From Bradyrhizobium sp. sGM-13 (GTDB lineage: Bacteria > Pseudomonadota > Alphaproteobacteria > Rhizobiales > Xanthobacteraceae), in NCBI RefSeq assembly GCF_018398875.1, contig NZ_JAGWDK010000002.1, positions 248,001 to 312,000 on the forward strand: a stretch of DNA of 64,000 bases. The letters run 5' to 3'. A program made the translations under genes and the position numbers. Shown here one piece after another: positions 51,170 to 60,784 of this stretch; position 1 is the stretch's first letter, and every line of letters starts with the position of its first letter. Under the pieces are notes generated by a model, which had not been told where the DNA came from, ran no database searches, and worked only from the letters and a program-made list of their open reading frames with translations.

Positions 51170-52897
51170 ATGACCATGAAGCAATGGCTATTATCGAGCT
51201 TTGTCGCGTCCACGTGCCTGTTTTCAATCACTGCCATCGCCGGCCCGATTGAGAAATACACTCCAGTGACAGCCGACCGCCTGAAGAACCCGGAACCCGG
51301 CAATTGGATGCTCTATCGCCGAACCTATGACGGACAGGGATACAGCCCGCTCGACCAGATCAACACCTCGAACGTGAAAGATCTGGTACCGGTGTGGACC
51401 TTCTCGACCGGCGTGATTGAGGGGCACGAGGCTCCGCCGATCGTAAACAATGGCGTGATGTTCGTTGCGACCCCACAGGGCCAGGTGATCGCCCTCAACG
51501 CCAAGACAGGCGATGAGTACTGGCGTTACAAACGCCAGCTCCCCGACGATCTCTTCCAATTGCACCCGACCAACCGCGGGGTGGGATTGTGGCAAGACAA
51601 GCTGTACCTGGCTACAACGGATGACCATGTGGTCGCGCTCGATGCCAAAACCGGCAAAGTCCTGTGGGATACCAAAGTCCAGGACTACAAGAAGGGTCAG
51701 TACCTGACCCTGATGCCATTGATTGTCGACGGAAAGGTTATCGTCGGTGCCGCCGGCGGTGAATTCGGCGTGCGGGGCTATGTCGTCGCGTATGATGCCA
51801 ATAACGGTAAAGAATTGTGGCGGACCTTCACCATTCCCGGCCCAGGTGAACCGGGCCACGAGACCTGGAGCGGCGACGACTGGAAAACGGGTGGCGGCTC
51901 TGCGTGGATGACGGGCAACTACGATCCAGACACCAGGACCATTTACTGGGGCACCGGCAACGCCGCACCGTGGCCGGGAGATACTCACCCGGGCGACAAT
52001 CTTTATACAACCTCGGTGCTAGCGCTCGACCCGGATAGCGGCAAAATCAAAACCTATTTCCAGTACCATCAGAACGATTCCTGGGATTGGGACGAGGTGG
52101 ATGCGCCAATGCTGATCGACCTGCACAGGGATGGTCGCATCTTCAAGAGCCTCATCCACCCGGGGCGCAACGCGATCTTCTGGGTACTCGAGCGCAAGCC
52201 GGACAGCATCAAGTATGTAGCCGGCTGGCCTTATGTCTATACCGACGTCTGGAAGGGTATTGAGCCCGAGACCGGCAAGCCGATCGTCGATCCGGCTCAC
52301 AAACCAGTTATGGGCAAGCGGGTTGAGTTCTGTCCGTCGTTATGGGGCGGCAAGGACTGGCCGTCGGCGGCCTATAGTCCGAAGACCCGCTTGGTCTACA
52401 TTCCCGCCAACGAGAATTTCTGTGGCGGCTTTACCGGCGAGAAGGTGCCGTTGGTTCCCGGTCAGCTTTGGCTCGGGACCAAGCCCGAAGATATCGGACT
52501 GAAGGTTCGCGCCGGCGCTACTCATTTTGGTGAACTGCAGGCGTGGGATCCGGCCACGGGAAAGAAGGTCTGGCAGCATCTTTTCCCCAGATCGCACCTG
52601 TTTGGTTCGGTGACGGCGACCGCGGGCGACCTGATCTTTGTCGGAGGTACCAACGACCGGATGTTCCGCGCCTTTCATGCCAAGACAGGCGAACTGCTTT
52701 GGGAGCAGAAGACCAATTCCGGCATCATGGGCATGCCGGTCGCGTATGAAGTGGACGGGACACAGTACATTGCCGTTCAGTCCGGGTGGGGTGTAGACGC
52801 CCAGCGCATCCAGGATGCCCTGACGACCAACAACATCGGCATTGAGAACAACGTGCCGCAGGGCGGCGTCGTCTGGGTGTTTGCCCTAAAGAAGTAA
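51170..52897 (+). CDS. PQQ-dependent alcohol dehydrogenase-like quinoprotein, DxD type without vicinal disulfide
   Basis: 575 residues from ATG 51170 (GGGAGGTAGCGTCT precedes it). Signal peptide about 1-24. The beta-propeller has Glu198, Asn264, catalytic Asp306 and Asp308 two residues later (SWDWDEV), the pattern of lanthanide-using enzymes. Where the vicinal Cys-Cys normally sits before TNRG, the sequence has Gln130-Leu131. No cytochrome domain is fused. It is likely a periplasmic alcohol or aldehyde oxidase; substrate unknown. Distinct from xoxF and preceded by the Rieske gene. Confidence 0.88.
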   Translation: MTMKQWLLSSFVASTCLFSITAIAGPIEKYTPVTADRLKNPEPGNWMLYRRTYDGQGYSPLDQINTSNVKDLVPVWTFSTGVIEGHEAPPIVNNGVMFVATPQGQVIALNAKTGDEYWRYKRQLPDDLFQLHPTNRGVGLWQDKLYLATTDDHVVALDAKTGKVLWDTKVQDYKKGQYLTLMPLIVDGKVIVGAAGGEFGVRGYVVAYDANNGKELWRTFTIPGPGEPGHETWSGDDWKTGGGSAWMTGNYDPDTRTIYWGTGNAAPWPGDTHPGDNLYTTSVLALDPDSGKIKTYFQYHQNDSWDWDEVDAPMLIDLHRDGRIFKSLIHPGRNAIFWVLERKPDSIKYVAGWPYVYTDVWKGIEPETGKPIVDPAHKPVMGKRVEFCPSLWGGKDWPSAAYSPKTRLVYIPANENFCGGFTGEKVPLVPGQLWLGTKPEDIGLKVRAGATHFGELQAWDPATGKKVWQHLFPRSHLFGSVTATAGDLIFVGGTNDRMFRAFHAKTGELLWEQKTNSGIMGMPVAYEVDGTQYIAVQSGWGVDAQRIQDALTTNNIGIENNVPQGGVVWVFALKK

Positions 52898-52934
52898 CTG
52901 GCGGTAATTGCGCGAGACGGCAACGGAAGAAAAA

Positions 52935-52962
52935 AGCGGCGGACGAAAGTCCGCCGCTTTCA
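52935..52962 (+). terminator. Rho-independent-type terminator after the PQQ dehydrogenase gene
   Basis: AAAGCGGCGGAC, four bases, then GTCCGCCGCTTT: 12-bp perfect arms about 35 bases after the stop codon at 52897, followed by a T-rich run (TTGTTTTTATT). This is the clearest intrinsic terminator in the window. Confidence 0.88.
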
Positions 52963-52975
52963 GTTTGGCTTGTTT

Positions 52976-53239
52976 TTATTTGCCCTTGGTCTCGACCTTC
53001 CGTTTTTCGTCTTCGTTCATTTGCTTGATCGTCGGATCCCGGCTGGCCTCGCCGGTGGTCTGAGTTGTCGTGGCCGGCGGGCTTTCGTTTGGCATGGAGG
53101 TTTGCCCCGGCGGTGTCGTTGCCGGCCGAGTTGCGGTCGCGGGCGGCGGCGACGTGGTTTGAGCGGTCGCCGCCTGTGCAGTCAACAAGAGCACGCTCGA
53201 CAGCAACGACACCGCGAGCGCGGTTGGGTTCGGTTTCAT
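52976..53239 (-). CDS. Small secreted Pro/Thr-rich protein, intact copy
   Basis: 87 residues. Signal peptide 1-26 (ending ATAQ). The mature part is Pro/Thr-rich (TSPPPATATRPATTPPG) then charged (IKQMNEDEKRKVETKGK). About 174 bases at its 3' end are almost identical to 47961-48134, where a truncated copy lies in the same orientation. No function known. The gene is preceded by a GC-rich inverted stretch (AAGCGGCGGAC ... GTCCGCCGCTTTC at 52935-52962) that terminates the PQQ dehydrogenase gene. Confidence 0.75.
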   Translation of the reverse strand: MKPNPTALAVSLLSSVLLLTAQAATAQTTSPPPATATRPATTPPGQTSMPNESPPATTTQTTGEASRDPTIKQMNEDEKRKVETKGK

Positions 53240-53292
53240 CGATCTAGCTCCTCTTAGATCAACGAAAACGGCCCGTGCGGCCTAACGTTCCT

Positions 53293-55611
53293 TTACGCCT
53301 CCAATTGCTTGCCGATCGGCAGTGCGCGGATGCGCTTGCCGGTCGCGGCGAAGATCGCGTTGATCAGCGCCGGCGCAACGGGCGGCACCCCCGGCTCACC
53401 GACGCCGCTGGGCGGGGTGTCGGGTCCGGGAGGCACGATATAGACGTTGGTCACGCCAGGGGCTTCGTCGATCCGGAGCACCGGGAAATCGTCGAAATTG
53501 CCCTGTTGTACCTTGCCGTCCTTGAAAGTGATCTCGCCAGTTTTGGCGAAGCTCATGCCCATGATCACAGCGCCTTCCATCTGCGCCTGGATCCGTTCGG
53601 GATTGACGTAGGTTCCGCAATCGATCGCGGTATCCACGCGGGGCACGGTGAGCTTGCCCTTATCGTCGATGGCTACCTCGACAATGGTCGCGATATAGCT
53701 GACGAAGCTGCGGTGCACGGCAATGCCGAGCCCGTGGCCCTTGGGTACGGACCGTCCCCAGCCGCCCTTGTCCGCGACGAACTCGACCACCTTGCGAAGA
53801 CGCGCGGTATCGATCGGATAGCTGTCATAGGGCTCGCCGTAGTTCCAGAGGTCTTTCACGGAATCGAGCTTAACGATACGCGGAGAGCCGATCAGCTCCA
53901 GCAGCATGTCCTTTTGATCTCGTTTGGTGGCATGGGCGATTTCAGCGACCATGGACTGCACCGCAAACGCGCGGGGAATGTTCGACACTGAGCGGAACCA
54001 GCCGATGCGGGTATGCGCGGCCGCTTCCGGATTTTCGCACTGGACGTTGGCGATCTCGAAGGGCATGTCGACCAGCCCCATGCCGAGTTCGAACGGCGCC
54101 TGATGCAGCGCACCGGCGGCAAATGTCGAGGCGATGCTCGGTGCGACGCTGCGATGCCGCCAGGCGGTCACTTTGCCGCTCTTGTCGAGGCCGGCTTCGA
54201 TACGCTCGACCGAGACGGTGTGCAGGAAACCGTTGCGAATGTCGTCTTCCCGCGTCCATTGCACCTTGACCGGCGCGCCAACCTCCTTGGAAAGCAGGGC
54301 GGCTTCGAGGGCGAAATCGCATTTCGACTTGCGACCGAATCCGCCGCCGAGCAGCGTGACATTGACGGTGACGTTCTCCTGGGGAATGCCAAGCGTTTTG
54401 GCGACGTCTTCGCGCGTTCCGCCCGCGCTTTGCACCGGCGCCCAGATCTCGGCCCTGTCGCCCTTGACGTCCGCGACCGCGACCGGCGGCTCCATGGCGA
54501 CGTGGGCATGATGCGGCAGGTAGTACTCACCCACGATCACCTTGTCGGCGCTCTTCAAGGCGGCGTCCACGTCGCCTTCCTTGCGCACGACTAGGCCGGG
54601 CTTGCGCGCCGCTCCCTCGAGTTGAGCCCGGTAGGCGAGCGATTCGTATTTGCCGTTTGCCCCGTCATCCCAGACGATCTTCAACGCGTCACGTCCCTTG
54701 ATGGCCGCGCCGGTGTTGCGCGCGATTACGGCGACCCCGCCGAGCGGCTGGAATTTTGAGGGCCACGGCCAGCCCTTGACCTCCATAACCTTCTCGACGC
54801 CGGAAACTTTCATCGCATCCGCCCCCTCGAACGACACGACTTTGCCGCCGGTCACCGGCGGGCGGGCAATGACGGCATATTTCATGCCGGGCAGGCGGAC
54901 GTCGGCGCCGTATCGCGCGGTGCCCACCGTGATGTCGCGAAGGTCGACGATGCCGATCGCGCCCTTGCCGAGATAGCGGAAGTCCTTCGGATCTTTCAGC
55001 TTCAGGCCTTCGACACTCGGCACCGACCCCTTAGCGGCATCGGCCGCCAAGTCTCCGAAGCCAATGCGGCGTCCGCTTGCACTATGGACGACCTCGTGAT
55101 TGACGGCCTTCACCTCGGTTGCCGGCACGCCCCAGCGTTTCGCCGCGGCTGTTTCGAGCATCGTGCGGGCCGAGGCGCCGATCTGACGCATCGGCATCAG
55201 GTAGTGCCGCGTGCTGCGCGATCCGTCGGTATCCTGGTTGCCGAACTTGACCTCATCGCCAGGTGCCTGCTGGACGCGAACGCGCGACCAGTCGGCTTCC
55301 ATTTCTTCGGCGACGATCATCGGCAGGCTGGTGCGGACACCCGTTCCCATCTCGGCGCGATGTGCGACGATCGTCACTGTTCCGTCGGATGCAACAGAAA
55401 CGAAGACGCGCGGGTCCACCACGACACCGTGCGGCATCTTGTCCGCGCCGGTCTGGTACGCGGCAAAGCCTGGGCGTGACATCACAGGCGCGGCGAGTAC
55501 AAAGCCGCCGGCCAGCCCGAGGCCCTTGAGGATACTGCGACGCGAGACGTTATCGACCTTGATATGGCGTTCAAAACCACGGAGCTTTTTGGGATTGGTG
55601 AGGATATTCAT
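53293..55611 (-). CDS. Molybdenum hydroxylase large subunit (xanthine dehydrogenase/isoquinoline oxidoreductase family)
   Basis: 772 residues from ATG 55611; longer frames upstream run into the small-subunit gene. A Tat signal ([10 protein letters not shown] at residues 23-32) means export in folded form with cofactor. The molybdopterin-binding segments include [10 protein letters not shown], and the catalytic glutamate region [17 protein letters not shown] lies near the C-terminus. It is of the two-subunit IorB type with no FAD subunit, so electrons likely leave to a cytochrome. Begins 2 bases after the small-subunit stop. Substrate, an aldehyde or N-heterocycle, is not known. Confidence 0.9.
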   Translation of the reverse strand: MNILTNPKKLRGFERHIKVDNVSRRSILKGLGLAGGFVLAAPVMSRPGFAAYQTGADKMPHGVVVDPRVFVSVASDGTVTIVAHRAEMGTGVRTSLPMIVAEEMEADWSRVRVQQAPGDEVKFGNQDTDGSRSTRHYLMPMRQIGASARTMLETAAAKRWGVPATEVKAVNHEVVHSASGRRIGFGDLAADAAKGSVPSVEGLKLKDPKDFRYLGKGAIGIVDLRDITVGTARYGADVRLPGMKYAVIARPPVTGGKVVSFEGADAMKVSGVEKVMEVKGWPWPSKFQPLGGVAVIARNTGAAIKGRDALKIVWDDGANGKYESLAYRAQLEGAARKPGLVVRKEGDVDAALKSADKVIVGEYYLPHHAHVAMEPPVAVADVKGDRAEIWAPVQSAGGTREDVAKTLGIPQENVTVNVTLLGGGFGRKSKCDFALEAALLSKEVGAPVKVQWTREDDIRNGFLHTVSVERIEAGLDKSGKVTAWRHRSVAPSIASTFAAGALHQAPFELGMGLVDMPFEIANVQCENPEAAAHTRIGWFRSVSNIPRAFAVQSMVAEIAHATKRDQKDMLLELIGSPRIVKLDSVKDLWNYGEPYDSYPIDTARLRKVVEFVADKGGWGRSVPKGHGLGIAVHRSFVSYIATIVEVAIDDKGKLTVPRVDTAIDCGTYVNPERIQAQMEGAVIMGMSFAKTGEITFKDGKVQQGNFDDFPVLRIDEAPGVTNVYIVPPGPDTPPSGVGEPGVPPVAPALINAIFAATGKRIRALPIGKQLEA

Positions 55612-55613
55612 GA

Positions 55614-56066
55614 TCACACCCCCGTCGATGCGAGACGCACGGCGTTTTCGATGCGTTGGTAAGTGCCGCAACGGCAGATATTGCCTGCCATCCCTTCGCG
55701 TATTTGGTCGTGCGTGGGTTTCGGATTTTCCATCAGCAGTGCGGCCGCCTGCATGATCTGACCGGCCTGGCAAAAGCCGCATTGCGGAACATTAACCTGA
55801 CGCCAGGCCTTCTGGACGGCGTGATCCCCGGTGGGATGAAGGCCTTCGATGGTGGTGACTTCCCGGCCGACCACGTCGGAAACCGAGGTGATGCAGGCGC
55901 GAACGGCCTGCTTGTCGACAATGACGGTGCAGGCGCCGCAAAGCGCCTGGCCGCAGCCATATTTCGTGCCCGTCAAGCCGGCCTCATCGCGGAGAAACCA
56001 GAGTAATGGAAGGTCCGGGTCGCCGTCCCAGCTATGCTCTTGGCTATTGATCTTCACCTTGATCAT
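55614..56066 (-). CDS. Molybdenum hydroxylase [2Fe-2S] small subunit
   Basis: 150 residues. The plant-type ferredoxin cluster uses YGCGQALCGACTV and a cysteine near residue 58 (VRACIT). The second cluster uses PQCGFCQAG and ICRCGTYQRI. Both clusters are complete. It pairs with the large subunit downstream. No own signal peptide, which is normal: such small subunits are exported with the Tat-bearing partner. First gene of the pair. Confidence 0.93.
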   Translation of the reverse strand: MIKVKINSQEHSWDGDPDLPLLWFLRDEAGLTGTKYGCGQALCGACTVIVDKQAVRACITSVSDVVGREVTTIEGLHPTGDHAVQKAWRQVNVPQCGFCQAGQIMQAAALLMENPKPTHDQIREGMAGNICRCGTYQRIENAVRLASTGV

Positions 56067-56483
56067 GATCGTTCCTCGCTCTTCATAAGCTGCTGATGTT
56101 TCTTCGGCGTGAGCGAGAACATATTTCCTAACCGCTCAACGCCGTTGCTTTACGAGTTTGATCGCGTGGCCGGAGAGCCGGCCTTGCTTGGCAACCGCTG
56201 GCTGAATTGTACGATTTGCTTTGAATTTTGGTGGGCCATCCTCCTGCCTAAACATTCGTCGGGTTTACAGGACAGCGCGGCGAGACGGGCGCCGTGAGGA
56301 CGCTATCAGAAAGCACGCCGGATCGAATTCACAACGTGTTGTCTTTGCACTCTATTTGGACGAAAGCTGGGCTGCCGCTCACGGACTGCCAACCTTTCCC
56401 GGCGGCCGTCATACAAACCCGCTTTGCGAGGATTCGCGGCGGACCGGTGCGATCAGCACTGCGTCGCCCGCCAGGCTCTCCCG
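56067..56483. other. Intergenic region, no gene seen
   Basis: About 417 bases between the small-subunit start and the end of the next gene. It is more AT-rich than its surroundings in parts (for example 56101-56240). Small open frames exist but show no start signal or motif. It should include the promoter of the molybdenum hydroxylase genes. Confidence 0.45.
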
Positions 56484-57572
56484 CTAGCTTGCGAGCTGCG
56501 CCAACCCTTTCCAGTCGAATGCGATTCCATGGCCGGGCCGCTTCGGCGCCAATGCCATGCCTTCCTGGAGGACAAGCGGGTGCTCGATGTAACTATCGAG
56601 CCCAAATCCGTGCGCTTCGAGATAGGAGCGGTTCGGACATGCCGCGAGCAAATGCACGGTAACGTCATGTGCGCCGTGGCTGGTCACCGGTAGATTGAAC
56701 GCTTCCGCCAGCCGCGCGATCTTCATGAAAGCTGTAACCCCGCCGCAATTAGTGACGTCGGGCTCCGGATAGGACACCGCGCCGGCCGCGATATAGTTCT
56801 TGAACTCCCAGAGCGTGCGCAGGTTTTCGCCGGCCGCGATCGGGACGCCGCCGGCAGCCATGATGCGGGCGTGACCGGCAATATCGTCGGGAATGATCGG
56901 CTCTTCAAGCCAGGTGAGATCGTATGCTTGCAGCGCGCGTGCCGCGCGAATGGCTTCCTCGACCGTCCATTTCATGTTGGCATCCGCCATCAGGGGAAAG
57001 CCGTTGCCAAGATGTTGGCGCATCGCCTGAACGCGCGCGACGTCGGATGCAAGATCGGGGCGGCCCACCTTCATCTTGATGGCGCGAAAGCCCTTGGCGA
57101 GATTATCGTCGGTTTGCTTCAAAAGCCCCTCGATGGACAAATCGAGGTCGATGCCGCCGGCGTAGCAGGGCACGCGGGCGTCGAAGCCGCCTAACATACG
57201 AAACAGCGGCAGATTGGCGCGGCGCGCCTTCAGGTCCCACAGGGCTATGTCGAGCGCCGAGAGCGCAAGCACCGGCGGTCCGCCGCGCCCGCCGTAATGC
57301 AAGTTCCACCAGACGTGATGCCAGATGGCTTCGGTGTCATCGGCTTCGCGGCCCTCGATCAGTTCGGGAATCTCCCGCCGGAGGATGTCGGCAATCGCGC
57401 CGCCATTGCGGCCGACGGTGTATGTATAGCCGACACCTTCGGCCCCGTCGGAATCGTGAACACGGCATGTCACCAGTTCGAAGGCTTTGAGTTCGCCGTG
57501 CGTGCTGTCGGAGAGGGTAACGGGCAGGGGGATCCGGTAGAGTCCGGCCTCGGTTGTCTTGATGAGCGCCAT
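56484..57572 (-). CDS. Mandelate racemase/muconate lactonizing enzyme-family protein
   Basis: 362 residues from ATG 57572 with GGGTGG ahead of it. Enolase superfamily: an N-terminal capping domain (1-125) and a TIM barrel. The K-x-K motif is Lys166-Met-Lys168; metal ligands are Asp197 in ADAN, Glu in WLEEPI and Glu in AAGENL. A histidine in SHGAHD is at the end of the barrel. This pattern fits the mandelate-racemase subgroup, many of which dehydrate sugar acids. The substrate is not determined. Confidence 0.87.
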   Translation of the reverse strand: MALIKTTEAGLYRIPLPVTLSDSTHGELKAFELVTCRVHDSDGAEGVGYTYTVGRNGGAIADILRREIPELIEGREADDTEAIWHHVWWNLHYGGRGGPPVLALSALDIALWDLKARRANLPLFRMLGGFDARVPCYAGGIDLDLSIEGLLKQTDDNLAKGFRAIKMKVGRPDLASDVARVQAMRQHLGNGFPLMADANMKWTVEEAIRAARALQAYDLTWLEEPIIPDDIAGHARIMAAGGVPIAAGENLRTLWEFKNYIAAGAVSYPEPDVTNCGGVTAFMKIARLAEAFNLPVTSHGAHDVTVHLLAACPNRSYLEAHGFGLDSYIEHPLVLQEGMALAPKRPGHGIAFDWKGLAQLAS

Positions 57573-57671
57573 TGTTTCCACCCGGTCTTTTCATTGCACG
57601 CTAATTCGATCTTGTCGGCAGAGCAATTGCTTGCTGCGGCTCTCAGGCGGGAACCGCTTCCCGACGTGCGG

Positions 57672-58955
57672 CTAGGTCGCGTTCAAGGCCTGCGCGATAT
57701 CAGCGATCAGATCGGATGGGTGCTCGATGCCGATCGACAGCCGGATCGTGCAATCGAGAACGCCTATTTTTTGGCGGATGTCAGCCGGAACGCCGGAGTG
57801 GGTCATGCTTGCGGGCAGGCTCGCAAGCGACTCGGTGCCGCCAAGGCTCACGGCCAGCTTGAAGATCTGCAGCGCGTTCAGGAATTTGAATGCGGCAGCT
57901 TGGCCGCCGATGATGTCGAACGAGAATGTGGAGCCTGCACCGGTGCATTGCCTCGCAAACAGGCGGCCGGCGGGAGATGCCTCATCGTGGTGACCGAGGT
58001 AGTGGACCTTTGCCACTTTTGGGTGGTCGCGCAGATAATCTGCGACGAGGCGCGCGTTTGCATCAGCTTTCTCCATGCGGATGCCCAGTGTTTCGAGCGA
58101 CCGGCTGATCATCCAGCAGGAATGAGGGTCCAGTTGGGTGCCAATCGCGCCGCGCAACGCTTTGACGTCTTTCATGAGCGCCTTTGAGCCAAGCGCAGCG
58201 CCTGCGATCAAATCGGAATGACCGCCGATATATTTGGTCAGCGAGTACAGCGAAAGATCTGCGCCGTGTTCGATCGGTCGCTGAAACACCGGTCCGAGCA
58301 ACGTATTATCGCATGCAATGATCGGCGTACTCCCCTGGGTTTGGCCGATCATCTCGGCGATCCGGCGGACCATCGCTATGTCGACCAGGCCATTGGTCGG
58401 ATTGGCCGGCGTCTCAATGAAAATCATCGCAAGCCGGCCTTTGCGCATGGCGTCACCCGCTGCCGCTCTGACCGCCGCTTCGTCAATGCCGTCGGAGAAG
58501 CCCACCGCGCCGATGGAGAGGTTCGCAAGCGTCTTCGCAAACAGGGTTTCCGTCCCGCCATACAGCGGCTGAGAGTGTAGAATGACGTCGCCAGGGCGGA
58601 CGAAGGCGAGGATTGTGGTCGAAATCGCGGCCATGCCCGAAGAGAACAGCGCGCAATTCTCGGTGCGCTCGTACACTGACAACCTGTCCTCAACGATCTC
58701 GCTGTTAGGGTGATTGAACCGCGAGTAAACCAGACCCGCGCCCATCCCCTCGGGCGGCTCGCGCCGGCCCGCAACGTAATCGAAGAAATCCTGTCCGTCT
58801 TCGGCGGTCCTGAAGACGAAGGTCGAGGTCAGGAAGACCGGTGGTTTGACGGCTCCTTCCGACAGTTGCGGATCGTAGCCGTAGTTCAGCATCAGCGTTT
58901 CCGGATGCAGCATATGGTTGCCGATGTGGGTTTTCGACGGAAACGGTTTCACCAT
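57672..58955 (-). CDS. Cystathionine gamma-synthase-family PLP enzyme
   Basis: 427 residues, Cys/Met metabolism PLP-dependent fold. The PLP lysine is in [11 protein letters not shown]; the phosphate-binding SSGMAAIST and the YSRFNHPN segment are conserved. It may act as cystathionine gamma-synthase, gamma-lyase or methionine gamma-lyase; the family alone does not decide. It has an N-terminal extension of about 20 residues. It is separated by about 100 bases from the enolase-type gene, on the same strand. Confidence 0.85.
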   Translation of the reverse strand: MVKPFPSKTHIGNHMLHPETLMLNYGYDPQLSEGAVKPPVFLTSTFVFRTAEDGQDFFDYVAGRREPPEGMGAGLVYSRFNHPNSEIVEDRLSVYERTENCALFSSGMAAISTTILAFVRPGDVILHSQPLYGGTETLFAKTLANLSIGAVGFSDGIDEAAVRAAAGDAMRKGRLAMIFIETPANPTNGLVDIAMVRRIAEMIGQTQGSTPIIACDNTLLGPVFQRPIEHGADLSLYSLTKYIGGHSDLIAGAALGSKALMKDVKALRGAIGTQLDPHSCWMISRSLETLGIRMEKADANARLVADYLRDHPKVAKVHYLGHHDEASPAGRLFARQCTGAGSTFSFDIIGGQAAAFKFLNALQIFKLAVSLGGTESLASLPASMTHSGVPADIRQKIGVLDCTIRLSIGIEHPSDLIADIAQALNAT

Positions 58956-59140
58956 GGGCTGTCCCCCTGTCGGGATGCGGAACGTCGCACTGCGTTGGTG
59001 GTACGCATCGCGAGGCGATCAGGAGTGATGGATGCGATCGCATCCAACGACTCCAGTTGAGGTTGTTAAGCTGGGATCAGCGTAGCAAAATTCTGGACTG
59101 ATTTCACCGCATCCGGGGCGGATTTCGCTGTGCTCGATCG

Positions 59141-59926
59141 TCAGGCATGAACCGCAACCTTCAACGCCTCGGCGCGGATCTCTTCGACGAGCCGTTCCTT
59201 TAGGCTGACGAATTCGGGCGTGGTCTTGATCTTGTAGGATCGCGGGTGCGGTAGATCGACCGCGATCTCGGCCTTGATACGGCCCGGACGAGCGCTCATG
59301 ACGATCACGCGGCTGCCGAGAAAGATCGCTTCCTCGATATCATGGGTGACGAACAGCACGGTTTTCTGCTCTCGCTCCCAGATGCCGAGCAGCATTTCCT
59401 GCATCAGCACGCGGGTTTGATTATCGAGCGCGCCGAACGGCTCGTCGAGCAACAGGATTTTTGGATCGTTGGCCAGCGCCCGCGCGATCGCCGTCCGTTG
59501 CTGCATGCCGCCGGAGAGTTGCTTCGGCCAATGATTCTCAAAGCCCGACAGGCCGACCCGTTGGATGAAGCCGTCGGCGATCTTGCCGCGATCAGCTTCG
59601 GAAATCCCGCGCTCGCGCAGGCCAAACGCGATGTTTTCGCGCACGGTCAGCCATGGAAACAGCGTGTAGGACTGAAACACCATGCCACGATCGGCGCCAG
59701 GGCCAGTCACCTCTTGCCCATCAAGAATGACGCGGCCGCTGGTCGGCCGGTCAAGCCCTGCGACGATGCGCAGCAACGTCGATTTTCCGCAGCCTGACGG
59801 GCCGAGGATGGTGACGAAGTCATTATTGCGGACGTTGAGGTCGATCGGCTCCAGCGCGCGTGTCGGCGCATGCCCCTGGCGCGCGGGGAAGGTGCGGGCG
59901 ACCTGATCGATTTTCAGCTCGGTCAT
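59141..59926 (-). CDS. ABC transporter ATPase, NitT/TauT type
   Basis: 261 residues from ATG 59926, which overlaps the permease stop by 4 bases; the longer frame upstream lies inside the permease gene. Walker A is GPSGCGKST, the signature is LSGGMQQRTAIARAL and Walker B is ILLLDEPFGALD. VTHDIEEA holds the switch histidine. It forms one importer with the next two genes. Its place beside hut genes suggests an amino-acid-derived or imidazole ligand, which is inference. Confidence 0.88.
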   Translation of the reverse strand: MTELKIDQVARTFPARQGHAPTRALEPIDLNVRNNDFVTILGPSGCGKSTLLRIVAGLDRPTSGRVILDGQEVTGPGADRGMVFQSYTLFPWLTVRENIAFGLRERGISEADRGKIADGFIQRVGLSGFENHWPKQLSGGMQQRTAIARALANDPKILLLDEPFGALDNQTRVLMQEMLLGIWEREQKTVLFVTHDIEEAIFLGSRVIVMSARPGRIKAEIAVDLPHPRSYKIKTTPEFVSLKERLVEEIRAEALKVAVHA

Positions 59927-60705
59927 GCCAGTTTCCACGGAAACAGCCAGGCGTTGAAGGCCTTGAACAGGAAGTCCGACACCAGCCCGATCAGACCGAT
60001 GACGATGATGCCGAAGATAATCTGGCCGGTGTTGAGCAGGGCCTGGCTGTCCGTGATCATATGGCCGATGCCCGACGACGAGCCGATCAACTCGGCTACG
60101 ATGACGTAGGTCCACGCCCAGCCGAGCACGAGCCGAAGGATCTCCGCGACCTCGGGTGCAGAGGAGGGCAGCAGCACACGGTTGATGATGCCGCGGTCAC
60201 TGGCGCCTAGCGTGTAGGCGGCTTCAACGAGGTCGCGCCTGGTATTTCCGACTGTCACGGTGACCATCAGGATGATCTGGAAGACCGAACCGATGAAAAT
60301 GACCAGGAGCTTCTGCAGTTCGCCGATGCCCGCCCACAGGATCAGCAGCGGGATAAAGGCCGAGGCGGGCAGGTAACGTGCGAACGAGACGAACGGCTCC
60401 AGGAAAGCTTCGATCGGCTTGTAGGCCCCCATCAGAACGCCGAGCGGCACTGCGACGATGGCCGCCAGCACAAAGCCGCCGACGACACGCCAGATCGTCA
60501 TGCCGATGTCAAACAGGAAGCCGTGCTTTGTCAGCAGCTCCCAACCTTCCTGGAGCATCGTCAGCGGGTTGGCGAGAAACGTCTTGGAGACGTAGCCGCC
60601 GAAGGTCGCCCAAGCCCACACGGCAACGAAAAGCACGAAGAACGCCAGGCCATAGGCCGCGCGCTGCCTCGATGTCACGGGATCCAGGGGACGTATCACA
60701 GGCAT
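59923..60705 (-). CDS. ABC transporter permease, NitT/TauT type
   Basis: 260 residues, six hydrophobic segments. The binding-protein-dependent permease motif appears as VEAAYTLGASDRGIINRVLLP near residue 165-185. It shares an ATGA with the ATPase. It follows the binding-protein gene by about 80 bases on the same strand. Normal length for TauC/SsuC-type permeases. Confidence 0.88.
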   Translation of the reverse strand: MPVIRPLDPVTSRQRAAYGLAFFVLFVAVWAWATFGGYVSKTFLANPLTMLQEGWELLTKHGFLFDIGMTIWRVVGGFVLAAIVAVPLGVLMGAYKPIEAFLEPFVSFARYLPASAFIPLLILWAGIGELQKLLVIFIGSVFQIILMVTVTVGNTRRDLVEAAYTLGASDRGIINRVLLPSSAPEVAEILRLVLGWAWTYVIVAELIGSSSGIGHMITDSQALLNTGQIIFGIIVIGLIGLVSDFLFKAFNAWLFPWKLA

Positions 60706-60784
60706 ATCCTAAAAGGCTGTGCGGTGATCGCCGGCGTCCCGCTCTCGTGACCGAAAGCGGGACTGGCGCGGCCCACGCACAAAA

